Source: Nymphaea colorata
Taxonomy: Eukaryota > Streptophyta > Magnoliopsida > Nymphaeales > Nymphaeaceae
Assembly (NCBI RefSeq): GCF_008831285.2
Contig: NC_045143.1
Location: 2,143,503-2,207,502, forward strand
Direction: 5' to 3'
Length of the DNA: 64,000 nucleotides
Shown here: piece after piece, positions 53,586-64,000 of the stretch
Numbering within the stretch: position 1 is the first letter of the stretch
Layout of the letters: each line of letters opens with the position of its first letter
Translations under genes and position numbers: made by a program
Notes under the pieces: model-generated
What the model was told of the DNA's origin: nothing
Seen by the model: the letters and a program-made list of their open reading frames with translations, nothing else
Database searches by the model: none

Positions 53586-54694
53586 TTATGGTACATTGTT
53601 TGTTATGGATGGAAAATGACTTTTATTGATTAAAAGGAAGACCCTAAAGAAATTTTGCTCTCCTCATGTTGGCAGACATTTCTCAAAAAAAATCTAGAAC
53701 TGGGGGTTGTGCCAGCCCAGCACAGATAAGAGTTGGCTCCGTGCCAGCCCAATGTTCAAAATCTGAGCATGGGGTCGGGCTCAATACCCAAAACCCGAGC
53801 CTGGTTATAATAAAAAAATATTTTTTAAATATAAAATAAATTTTTAATAATAAAATATATATTTTAAATAAAATAAAAATAATTTTTATTTATTATCGAG
53901 CCCTCGTCCGGTCAACTTGGGCCGAAAACCCGATATCCATCTGCTTGAGGCCCAGGTCTAATAAAATCTAGCCTTTATCCAAGTTCTGGTGCAAAGCCTA
54001 CTGAGAGATGACTTCCTTCCTTTATTGTTATTAACAATGAAAGTGCTTTAACCAAAGTTCAAAACTTCATATTTTAAAACAACAGATTTGTGATCCTTGA
54101 AGGGCGCCAAATTCATAGATCCAGAGCCGCATGCACTAAGGATGCATATATGGATCACGGATCCTTATTGTATCCTTGCTTTTAAACAGGAAAAAAAAAT
54201 TGAAATCTTTGTTTGGATCTTCATCGATCCGAAAATTCCAAATCACCTCGGAAACTAAAATTCGGGGATCTCAGAGGCGAAGTATACAAATACACTTTGT
54301 TGTTGCCTTGGCTTGAATAAAAAAAGACGCAGGCCGTAAGAAACAAGCGTTGCGTTGAGTAAAGAGAATTCAGAATAAAATAAATCTTTAGATCTTGAGA
54401 CCAACGAAGAGTTCAGATTTAACTAACCAAAGAGATCGAGAGAGCACTTACTGCTCAACCTTTAACTGAAAGCATTAATGTATGTTAAGAGAGAGAGAGA
54501 GAGAGATTCTTTATTCATATCTGGCAACTAATAATATGTTACTTAGCACATATTTAATTTCATTTTTGAATATCGTCTTTATTCATCTTTCTCGATGCGT
54601 CACAGAGAGTGAGCATTCCACTACCATTTGATCTAAAATTTGCATTCCGTTGAAATAGAAAACATTAATGCTTTGAGTTGGTATGCGCCCTTAT

Positions 54695-55108
54695 TAGGTT
54701 TGTTAATATGAAATCAGATATTTTTGATCGAGTCATTTCAAAAAAGTCAGTTTAATGCCGATTAAGAAATCAGATTGGATTTAAATTTAAAGAATGATAT
54801 CACATCGTATCGTATTCCATATACATAAACATTCGATTGAATTCAGATCAAATGTAACTGTAAATGAACATCCTATATTCAATGCCCTTACATTTTGAAA
54901 ATAGCTTGAATTCTGTTCAAAATTAGGATTTAAATGTGCATATAAAAATCATATTCAAATTGTATAATCAGATTTTATATTCGGATTCGAATGTGACTTT
55001 TCTCCACTCATATTTGAATCCAAATTCGACTCTAAATAAGTGAATATCCAAAAACACAGATGTGATTAAAAGTATACCTGATACGAACATGATCCATCGA
55101 CATACCTA
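54695..55108. mobile_element. hAT-like MITE, 414 bp
   Basis: The flanks are GCCCTTAT (54687-54694) and ACCCTTAT (55109-55116), one mismatch. The ends are TAGGTTTGTTAATATG and, on the other strand, TAGGTATGTCGATGGATC. The interior is the degenerate 'gattcggattcgaat' sequence seen in several other places. No coding capacity. Confidence 0.7.
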
Positions 55109-55924
55109 ACCCTTATATTTTTATCTTGCAGAAAAAATTTACATTTAATTTATTGTATTAACTTTCATATTTGTGATATTATGTTAATGCATCTCTTCAA
55201 CCTTAAGGTTTCTCGCTAGAAAAAGTGAGACAATGCATATGCAAACTCGTCTTCGCAACCTTTTGTAAATAATAATATAGAATGCTTCGTGGTGCAACTT
55301 ACATGTGAAGATCATGTGACTCTTACTTCAAATGCTGAGCATGGAAAACTCCCCCCTCATTTTGGCAGAGAAGATCATGTGACTCTTTCCTTCAACGCCT
55401 TGCATTTCCCCATACGTCAAAAGCTTAGATTTATTTCATTATCATGGATACAAGTTGAAGTTCTTTCATATATATATATATATATATAACATTAGTTTAG
55501 TTTGCAAATATTTTTTTTTATTTTTCTTTTACGAAAATTCTTTTTATTTTTTAATGTGCTTTTGGTGAAAAAGTGCAAACGCAACAAGAACTAAGGACCC
55601 ACATGACGTGTTTGAGGTTAATTTATATTGCAAAAGATGGAGCTGGTTAAGTTTTAGACTCAAACACGAGGGATTCCAAAATCCGACATCGCCGAAGCAG
55701 CCCAAACACGGTCGAAGCCTGAGTATCTCTAACATTTCCATTTCTACGCATTTGAGTTTCCTAAAAGTTGCCTCGAGATGGCACATGGCCAAACTTCCAG
55801 TGGGTGCGTTTGGTTGGCATAGAAAAGGTAAAGAACAGAAAAGTTCGAGTTCACACATCGGTTCATTGAATCATTCCTATCTATTGGCTCGGCATTAGCG
55901 GGATTTGATCTTCCCCAGGAAGAA

Positions 55925-56030
55925 GATTTCATGGTGTCCTTTCAATCGCCTTCAGTTACGCTCCAACGAGCAAGTGATTTCATGGTGTCCTTTCAATCGC
56001 CTTCAGTTACGCTCCAACGAGCAAGTGATT
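55925..56030. repeat. 51-bp tandem duplication, two copies
   Basis: The unit begins 'tttcatggtgtcctttcaat' at 55927 and again at 55978. The two copies look identical. Confidence 0.95.
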
Positions 56031-56104
56031 GCATAGAAGACATGCTGTCTGTTTTCTAAACTTTAAAACTATAAGACCGCTACAAGTTATTGATGGGTGG
56101 TTGG

Positions 56105-56640
56105 TAGAGGTGCAGATGAGCCAAGTTGAGCCCGAGTTTAGTCAGTTCGAACTCGGCTCGACTAATGAAACCTCGAGCTCGACTCGACTCAAGCTCGAGA
56201 ATAGCTCAATGGAAGTAGCTCGAGCTCGACTTGGCAGTTACATGTTGAGCTTGACTCGATTAAGGCTCGACAAACTCATTTGAATAGAATTGATATTCAT
56301 CGTTACTTGTTGAACACAAGTTCAACTTGATTAAGGCTTGACAAACTCGTTTGAATAGAATTGATATTCATCGTCGTTATGTGTTGAACTCGAACTTGAC
56401 TCGATTAAGGCTCGACAAACTCGTAAACCCGTTTGAATACATCAACTTTGTTAAGGCTCGACAAACTCGATTAAGGCTCGAGCTCTATTCGGCAATTACG
56501 TGTTGAGCTTGAACTCAACTCGATTATTTAAACTAGTCGACTCATGAATTTGAGTTCGGCAAATGACTCGGCTCGAACTTGTTCAGGAACCGAGCTTTAA
56601 CGAGTTGAGCTCGAGTAAGTCGACTCCTTGTTCACCCTTA
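56105..56640. mobile_element. hAT-like MITE, 536 bp, 'gagctcgactcgag' family
   Basis: A perfect 8-bp duplication, GTGGTTGG, flanks it (56097-56104 and 56641-56648). The ends are TAGAGGTGCAGATGAGCC and, on the other strand, TAAGGGTGAACAAGGAG, which fits hAT termini. The interior has many copies of 'gagctcgactcgag' and an internal partial repeat with 'ggctcgacaaactcg'. No coding capacity. Confidence 0.85.
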
Positions 56641-57643
56641 GTGGTTGGGGTCGTGCACATGAGTTACATTGGAAAAGCCAAAAGAAAGAAAAGTTGAAAA
56701 AGAAAGGGTCGGCTTTAAGAGGACCCGATTTTTTTCTCTTGAAATTTTCCTAGATATGCTGTGAACGCAAATTAATGATTCAAATCCGGGAGATCTTAAT
56801 ATAAGCCATAAATTAGGTTGAGTTTGGAACAGAACGGCCAGAATTGGTGAAGCACCGACGCCAGATCTGACCCGTTTGCATCCGCCAATGGCAATGCCAG
56901 AACTGGTGGGTCTGATCCCACTACCATCTGTGTGCACTTCACCATCATAATACAACCTCACCCACATTCATTGGCTTCATATCCTTAGAAATGGAGTCCC
57001 CAACAACCAACTTTTTAGAGAGAGAGAGAGAGAGATAAAGTGGGTGGGTGAAGTTTGGTCTGCCAGTTTGATTCTTTATGTTTTTGGTTTCTGGATTCTT
57101 TATTTCTTGATTTCTAATCTCTGCCTAATTTGAACAGTGTCAAACGCTTTTGATGATGATGTGATTCAAACGATCTTGGGTAGCATATTATGAGTGCCAT
57201 TTTTGTTTTTCATGCTGTAATTCTTATAAAATTTTACTCCTGTTTATAAATATTGAAAACATTGATTTTTAGACGGTGTTTTTTGAAAGACTGTGCTGTA
57301 TGGATTTGTTTAGTTTTTAGAACATACTCCTATTTCTTTGGGCCTCATGAGGCACCATATAAAGCTTAAAATTCATTTTTTCCTACACCTAGCCTGATGC
57401 AGCCCTGAACATTAAAGGCAAAGAAAAAAGAAGTTTTCGCTCACTCCTCGATCATGATCCTTCTATATACATGCTTATTGTTGAGGAGATGAACACCCAC
57501 AACATCCCATAGAGGCTTCGTGTGAGGAAAGAGATCCTTCTCTAAATCACCATGTATATATATATATAATCATCGAGAGCCGTGGTTAAGAGAATTCCTT
57601 CGTCTCTGCATTTTCTTGAATGTATCACTTCTTTGTAGATGCG

Positions 57644-59546
57644 ATGGCGCTTTGAAAAACCCAACTCCTATCCTATGCAGGACATGCTTGCCTTATCACC
57701 CATAACCTAAGCTCCATGGGTAACTTTTGGATGCAATCTTTATCTCTCCCAAACGAAGTACTAAAGAAGCTGGAGCGATACATGGCCGGATTCCTGTGGG
57801 CTGATACTGAGGTTAACCGGCACATCCACCAAATAGCTTGGCATTCTTTGTGCAAACCCAAGGCAGAAGGTGGCATTGGTTTACGCCTTCTTGAGAAAGT
57901 GAACGTTTCCCTCCTAGCGAGAAGACTTTGCTCTTCATTTAATAATAACTCTCTCTTTGCACAATGGATCAGAGCTACTTATCTCAAATCCAACAGTTTG
58001 CGGACTGTGCCTAAACCTTGGAGGGGATCTTGGGCTTGGAAAAGCTTAGGAAAAGGCTGGAATAATATAGTAAATTGGGTGAGGTGAAGATTGGAGATGG
58101 TAATTCTGTTTTCTTCTGGTCCGACTGGTGGCAGGACGAAATTCTGGTGAAATCAATTAGTGGAGATGAGTATGGTGTCATAGTTGATCAGTTGAAGCTT
58201 TCTGTTGCCGAAGTTAGGAGTTTGGGTGAGGCTAGACTAGCGCTGCCAAGAAAGGCATTAACCGCGAGTAGGTGTATTCATCTAGCTAATGAGACTGACA
58301 AACTTGTTAGTAGTGCTACTGAACTCAAGGATCTTACCTCTAGATCGATTTGGGATGCCATAAGATAGAATGGTAGTCAGGAAGGCTGGCGAAAGCGTAT
58401 ATAGAACAATCACATCCCAACTAGAGCAAGTTGGATTACCTACATCGCCAGCCACATGAGACTGACCACTCAAGACATATTACAAAGACATGGAGTTCAT
58501 GTGGCAAAAAGATGCCATTTTTGTAAAAAAGAGGAGGAGAACAATGTGCACGTCATGTAAAGAGAGGAGGAGAACAATGTGCACCTCATGTTCAAGTGAT
58601 CTGTTGTGCATAAGGTGTGGCGAAAGGCGATTGCTAGTTTTGGCAGGAGTAGGCTCCCGTGGCAGAGCATTGATAAGGAATTTCAGCTTCCGAGCAAGGT
58701 GTCTTTCAAGGTTAAATGACTTAGGAAATGTTGGATGTTGCTCTTTCCAATTGCGTTATGGAAGTTGTGGTGGTTCAGGAATGAAGTGGCACATGGAAGA
58801 CTGACCACAGTTATGACTAAACATATTTTCTCTGCTGTTTGGCGCTCAGCTAAGGAGGCTTTTCTAAGTTTGCAGCTGAAGGATGACGAGCGTAAGGCTA
58901 TGTCTACTTGGTTGCGGATTGGAATCCTTTGTGAGGGCAGACTCTCCAGTATAAGCATGGACACTAATGTGTTGCTAATTGTCACATATAAGAAGGGCAT
59001 TAATACCATGGTGATGGGCATGTGGAGATTGAGAGGCATGGAATCCAGTGATACCATATAAACTGAAGCTCAATCTAGGGAGGATGAAGCTGAATTACAT
59101 GTGCTTAATGGCTGGTTGCATTCTATGACGAGAGTCAATGGTAGTTTTGGGATCATATCTTAGAGCGATGCTGGAAGGCAGGAGGCCGATTAACTAGAAA
59201 TGGCAACACATGAGGGCAGCCAACCAACGTCTAAGGGTTCTTAGTCAACTGCCTACTTTAAAGGCTGGAGACCATATGTGTCAATATGGGGAAAGGGATG
59301 GCAGGGATGATGGTGGTTAATGTTTTCATTTGTTTTTCTAATATTGTTTTTGGTTTTAGTCTTTGCCTTTTTCAGGAGCTGAAACGCTGGTGGGAATTTT
59401 AGGCCTTCTGGTGGCGGTTTTTTAGGGCAGTTGGGTTATACTTGGCTGTTTCACAGTTTTGTGTAAATTTTTCTTTTGTCATGTACATATTTTAATTTTT
59501 CTGTAATAAAAGGATGGGAGCCTACCTCCCAGCAGCCATTTATTGG
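57644..59546 (+). mobile_element. 5'-truncated LINE (L1-type) with RT C-terminus and zf-RVT
   Basis: The 1.9-kb remnant is bounded by an 18-bp direct repeat with one mismatch, CACTTCTTTGTAGATGCG (57626-57643) and CACTTCTTTGCAGATGCG (59547-59564). Translated in order but with stops and frameshifts, it shows the end of the reverse-transcriptase region (LLSYAGHACLITHNLSSMG), the region LWADTEVNRHIHQIAWHSLC and KAEGGIGLRL, then SWAWKSLGKGW, GDGNSVFFWSDWW, and the zinc-knuckle-like FCKKEEENNVHVMFKC of zf-RVT, followed by LWKLWWFRNEVAHG. The catalytic RT core and endonuclease are missing. The 3' end is GGGAG-CCTAC-CTCCC-AGCAGCC-ATTTATTGG, with no poly(A) tail. Confidence 0.9.
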
Positions 59547-59564
59547 CACTTCTTTGCAGATGCG

Positions 59565-60267
59565 TCTGTCATCTTCACATGTACTCATAGACATAAATCT
59601 AAACACAAAACACAGTTTCATTCTTCATCGAGCTCAGTCCACTGTTTACATATTGTGTGGAAGGAGATCGATCAGGTCTTGAAATTAACTTCATCACTAA
59701 GAATGTACATGTTTACACACCATGGTGCAACAAAAAACGATTGCCTTCTATTTCTCATGGCAGGCAGCTTCAAACCTCAAGGAAAATCCCTGCATATAGG
59801 GATGTAAACAAATCGGACGTATCTAGTTTCCAATCTGATCCAGAATTCATTTACTTAGATCTAGTAAAAGATCTGAATCCAATGACCATCAGACTTAGTG
59901 TGCAATTTCATAACCAAATCTGAATGACAGTATCATATGCGGCTAAAATCCAATTAAGGATCCAGCCCAATTACATATAAATGTGGAATCATACGCTAGC
60001 CAAACTGAATTTGGACGCTTAGAAAAGTGGTCTTCAATTGGACTTTGAATGTGGTTGCATTTAATTCGACTAATTTCAATGCGAAGTGAAAATAATTAAA
60101 ATATTAATTTGATCTAAAAGAATAAAATAAAAGCCTATATCAACGTTGTCGAGCATCAGGAGCAAAATTGGTACGACATTACTCTGCACATATTTACTTA
60201 TGACGAGCAATGTTATTAGAATTTACAGATTCAAATAGAGCTGGTAAGGAGGTAAAGTAAGGCAGTG
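59565..60267. other. Intergenic stretch after the LINE
   Basis: No gene was recognised. About 59795-59990 has 'agggatgtaaacaaatcggac'-type words of the degenerate MITE family also seen at 54695-55108. Confidence 0.5.
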
Positions 60268-60275
60268 GCTAGCTC

Positions 60276-60564
60276 TAAGGGTGGGCATCGGGCCGGTGAG
60301 CTCGGGTCTCGGCCCGGGCCTGGCCCATTTAAAATTAAAAAATAATTTTTTAATTATGAAATAATTTTTTTAAATATAAAATAGATTTATTAATAATAAA
60401 TATATATTATTAAAACAAAAAATTTTTTAAAAAATAATTTTTTAATCTAAACGGGCAGGGCCAGGCTGACCCGGGCCAAGCTGACCTGGGCCAGGTTTTT
60501 CCCGGCCCAAGCCCGGGCCCAATCGGGCCGGCACGGCGGCGGCCCGGCCCAACGCCCACCCTTA
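60276..60564. mobile_element. hAT-like MITE with GC-rich arms, 289 bp
   Basis: A perfect 8-bp duplication, GCTAGCTC, flanks it (60268-60275 and 60565-60572). The 19-bp terminal inverted repeats read TAAGGGTGGGCATCGGGCC and TAAGGGTGGGCGTTGGGCC. Very GC-rich arms enclose an AT-only core of about 120 bp. Non-coding. Confidence 0.9.
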
Positions 60565-60883
60565 GCTAGCTCTTCATTGCTCGTGGGAGAATGGTTCAAA
60601 GCATCATTAAGACAAACATAATGTTCATTCCTGAATTTGTAGGGACAGAAAAAATTGAAGACCACAGACAGATTGTTATATGTAATACCATATACAAGTT
60701 CATCTCCTCTCTAATGGTAAGACATGATGCAGAGTATTCTAATGAGGATAACTGGCAAGGACCAAGGCGCGTTCATCAAATACAAATGGATTCAAGATTT
60801 GATTTTCATCAGAAAATTTTTCTAGTTCCGCGACTTATATATTATGTTGTGGTTTGGTTTCGGGTGAGCGATAAGATTATAAT

Positions 60884-61119
60884 TAAGGGTGGGCATCGGG
60901 TTGGGCCGGTGTAAAAAGTATTTTTTTAATTATAACATAATTTTTTAAATATAAAATATATTTATTAATAATAAATATATATTATTAAAACAAAAAAAAA
61001 TTAAAAATTTTAACTTTTTAATCTAAACAGGCCAAGCCAGCCTATCGAGCCCGAGCCCGGCCCAGGCCGGGGCCCTATTGGGCCAGCTCGGTGGCGGTCA
61101 GGGCCGACGCCCAGGCCTA
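60884..61119. mobile_element. hAT-like MITE with GC-rich arms, 236 bp
   Basis: A perfect 8-bp duplication, ATTATAAT, flanks it (60876-60883 and 61120-61127). The ends are TAAGGGTGGGCATCGGG and, on the other strand, TAGGCCTGGGCGTCGGC. It has the same family and layout as 60276-60564, only 320 bp away, but a different target site, so it inserted separately. Confidence 0.88.
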
Positions 61120-61322
61120 ATTATAATCTACCATCTGAAAATGAGCACGAGGAAACCTCCATCTGTGCCGTTGAGGTCGTCCATGGGCTTGACATCAACA
61201 ATAACAGTGATGCACTTCTTTTAACTTGAGTATTGCACTCCCCCACTTAAAATTAAACAAAGAGACATAATAACAATGAGGAAGAAAACTAATGCTATGT
61301 CTTTTCAAACACCTTTAACCAG

Positions 61323-61326
<4 letters not shown>

Positions 61327-61400
<74 letters not shown>
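61327..61400. repeat. (AT)n microsatellite
   Basis: About 37 AT units, followed by a near copy of the left flank ('cttttcaaacacctctaacc') and a second AT tract at about 61437-61457. Confidence 0.95.
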
Positions 61401-61401
<1 letters not shown>

Positions 61402-61729
61402 TTTTCAAACACCTCTAACCTGACAATAACCTGACAATATATATATATATATATATAGTTATTGTTTCCTTGATATATTTCTCGTTATTTTCACTTCCAA
61501 GACTACATTTTATCCGAGAAGAGAAAAGCAGCCTACCAGTAAACACCCAAAACCTCGTTTTTGTTTGTAAAACCAAAGATTTGCTGGCCATCAACTGTAA
61601 ACAATTTCAAGATATCCATTATTATCTTCCTTCAAAATAGACATGCATTGTCGACTGTTCCTGCCCATCTCATATGCGTGCGTGCGTGCGTGCCAGGGCA
61701 AAGATTGGACCCTTCAAAATTGATTATTT

Positions 61730-61985
61730 AACACTTTTCAGCAATATAACCTTATAGTAGTTGTGATCTTAAGAATCATATGAAAGTTAATTATTTGTTA
61801 TATTAAGTTTAAGTGCATTCTTTAATCATTATGAGGCGCTCTTGCAACATCAATTTTTTTTTATGGTTGAAAAATCAATATTTTTCGTAAAAATGTACAA
61901 CTTTAATTAAATCATGATTTATATTAAACTGGTATTCACAAGCATATTAGAATGAACAACTTAAAAGGTCTGGTTTCCTGTACTC
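61730..61985. repeat. Copy of a dispersed AT-rich repeat
   Basis: It shares blocks with 21880-22200 and 62280-62830: 'gatcttaag', 'tatattaagtt', 'atttatattaaa' and an end like AAAAGGTCTGGTTT, the complement of the AAACCAGACC start at 62284. Probably a non-autonomous DNA element. Confidence 0.5.
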
Positions 61986-62199
61986 ACTTATAAAAAGTTC
62001 ACTTTGACATAAAATATTGCGCTTTTTATACGTTTCACTTATAAATACTATTTACGTACTTTTTTTTGTGTAGAAAACATGTTTTATATAATGTAATTTT
62101 ACTATGAATCGCCCACAATGTGATTTTTTTTTACTTTAATTTAAAAATTCATATATGTGTACGCACGCTTGCACACATTAGAAGCATGATTCATTGAAA

Positions 62200-62201
<2 letters not shown>

Positions 62202-62269
<68 letters not shown>
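62202..62269. repeat. (AT)n microsatellite
   Basis: A long AT tract directly left of the repeat starting near 62280. Confidence 0.95.
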
Positions 62270-62272
<3 letters not shown>

Positions 62273-62279
62273 AAAATTG

Positions 62280-62830
62280 TAAAAACCAGACCACTTGGAT
62301 TAGAGACAAAAATCCTACTTCGTAAAATTAATTACTAAAATATTTTTTTGTAATTTAACCTTATAAATATGATCTTAAGCATGATTCATTGAGAAACATA
62401 TATTAAGTTAGCCATTTTATTACTTCCAGAAAAGAAAACTGATGCTGGGGGATTGCTCTGAAATTTATTGACAAAAAATGAGAGATTAATTACAGCAAAA
62501 AAGGGATCGATGGGATCCCAAGTATTTACAAAATAACATTGTATGGCCTCCAGTCCGAAGAAGACTGATGACATACTTTGCAGATAGCGGATCTATCCAC
62601 TCTTTTGAGCAAATGGAACACCTCAGGTGCTCGGTCATTTTATTACTTAAATAATATTTTTTTAATAGTCAAATATTGAACAACTCTGTGAAAATCTATT
62701 ACTTTTACAAAAATGACTTGAACTAAAGCTTGATTTACATTAAATTAGTGTTTACGAACACATTAGAAGGTTCACATTTTGTTTAAAACTCTTTTTAACA
62801 TGAATTTATTTAGGTTTGATTTTTATCCCT
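62280..62830. repeat. Dispersed AT-rich repeat, interrupted by a retroposed insert
   Basis: This is collinear with 21880-22200 on both sides of an insert at 62426-62635. It starts near AAAACCAGACCACTTGG. The matching uninterrupted site lies near 21991-22002. Confidence 0.65.
62426..62635 (-). mobile_element. Small LINE/SINE-like retroposed insert
   Basis: This 210-bp insert is bounded by a perfect 13-bp duplication, CATTTTATTACTT (62413-62425 and 62636-62648). Read on the minus strand it has the T-rich, 'gtcaataaattt'-containing look of a LINE 3' end and finishes CCCCCAGCATCAG...TTCTGG. The interior contains no recognised protein. The longer, non-8-bp duplication argues for target-primed reverse transcription. 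Confidence 0.65.
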
Positions 62831-64000
62831 TATCCTGGTGTATATATATATATGTAAAATTGCTCACCCAAAATTTGAAGACTTTGAGTGAGAAAGCAAT
62901 AAAGGAACAGGGCTGAACTCCAAATCTGGTATTCACTTTATCTTTCCCCTATTCCGTTCGTCTTTTCTTTCCTTAGACAGCCAGCATGGTGCTGTAGGTT
63001 CCCATAACATGTGCAGAAATTTCTTGCGATATATTGGCCCAAGATTGCCACTCATTGTGATGAACAAAACTTGGATTAGCAACAAACTCTGAAGCATAAT
63101 TTATCTTCTTTGCCTTTGAGATATTGAAAAACTTGCGCGACTTCTCACATGATGTGAGAAGTGTACCAAATAAATTCGTAACTTCAGAAAAAAAAAGAAT
63201 AAGGGAAAACCATAATTAGTTGAGAGAAGCGAAGTAATATGATGCCGATTATAAGGGCCAGCGTTTTCCTGCTGACTATTTGAAGAACATATCCTTGAAT
63301 AGAATTTGCTTTGATCTCCGGCGTAACAAATGCGGTGAAATGGTAGGCGGTGAGTCTCCGGTCTCCATTTCAATCTCCCATGGCATCAATTTCGTGTATT
63401 GTAAAAACAAAAACATTGATATGCCAGTTCAAGCATAGCAAATGCATCACTCCGAGGCATCAAAAAAGTGATACCTGAAAGGTAGAGGGAATGGTGAGAG
63501 CTTCGGTCCTCAACCGGGTAATAAGATGAAATACTACTCTGCTAATGCGGAGTAGAATTTGTTTTGGAATTACAATTTGATTACTCTCATAAAATCGTTT
63601 TCTGAAAAATTTCATAATATTCAATAGCATGCACCTGCATTTTCTTTTTATGCATTAAGGGGATTCAATGCATAGAGCGTGCTCCATGTTTGGCGCTTAT
63701 AGTGGCCTGTATCTTAGCTTTTCTTAGGACAGCTGACACTCTAACCCCGTGTTAGGGTGAACCTGGTTATATGGTTATATGCGTCATACTGGTGCATGAA
63801 ATTTTTATGTGTCATAGTAGTGCATGAAATTTTTGTGCGCCATAATGGTTATGACGAAAATACCCCCATTCACACATAAAAAAAAAAAAACTTTTTTTGG
63901 CAGACAAAAATGAAAATATAAAAAAGTAAAATGGCTATAAAGGATATATCTTTTAAAATTTACTAAAATGTCCATCTACTCTTACTGCGTGTGTAGGTTG
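62831..64000. other. Intergenic stretch at the window end
   Basis: No gene was recognised. The minus-strand open frame at 63373-63101 is short and has no recognisable domain. A poly(A) tract lies near 63881-63891. A gene could start beyond the window. Confidence 0.4.

Noticed and set aside
58683-59057. 124-codon minus-strand frame
   Set aside because: Antisense to the LINE remnant, whose plus-strand zf-RVT and tail segments are recognisable.

Overview
The window is nuclear DNA from a flowering plant. The evidence is three multi-exon genes with GT-AG introns that belong to land-plant families (a group IIb WRKY factor, a half-size ABCA transporter and an At3g03770-type LRR receptor pseudokinase), long AT-rich intergenic stretches full of (AT)n and (GA)n arrays, many short hAT-like MITEs with 8-bp target-site duplications, and a 5'-truncated plant LINE. 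The species cannot be fixed from the sequence. A non-grass angiosperm is likely.

Genes. (1) WRKY factor, minus strand, 7854 to 5117, 4 exons, 483 aa, with a TATA box and a cluster of W-box cores upstream. (2) SKP1-like SCF subunit, plus strand, 22804 to 23975, 2 exons, 165 aa, followed by a broken tandem copy at 24593-26370. (3) ABCA-subfamily ABC transporter, minus strand, 36201 to 26651. All 18 coding exons could be joined in phase, giving 955 aa. (4) LRR receptor-like pseudokinase, minus strand, 45561 to 40437, 7 coding exons in phase, 794 aa; it may have 5' UTR sequence further upstream near 47.5-47.9 kb. The genes are unrelated neighbours with no shared pathway; each has its own promoter.

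Intergenic layout. 1-5.1 kb: no gene, simple repeats and MITE remnants. 8-15.5 kb: WRKY promoter, then repeats. 15.5-20.8 kb: the most structured part, with a 1.28-kb long inverted repeat, a 62-bp-stem hairpin resembling a young MIRNA foldback, a second long inverted repeat of about 0.72 kb, and a direct duplication of more than 1.2 kb whose second copy carries a MITE. 36.3-40.4 kb: hAT-like MITE and a LINE-like 3' end. 45.6-57.6 kb: no confirmed gene, several MITEs. 57.6-59.6 kb: LINE remnant bounded by an 18-bp target duplication. 59.6-64 kb: paired GC-armed hAT MITEs, long (AT)n arrays, and a repeat interrupted by a small retroposed insert.

No new protein system was found. The best candidates for follow-up are the three neighbouring foldback structures at 15.5-19.3 kb, which would form long double-stranded RNA if transcribed, and the non-poly(A) 3' ends shared by the LINE-like inserts. 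Splice sites were chosen by eye from GT/AG signals, reading phase and family knowledge; no alignment was run.
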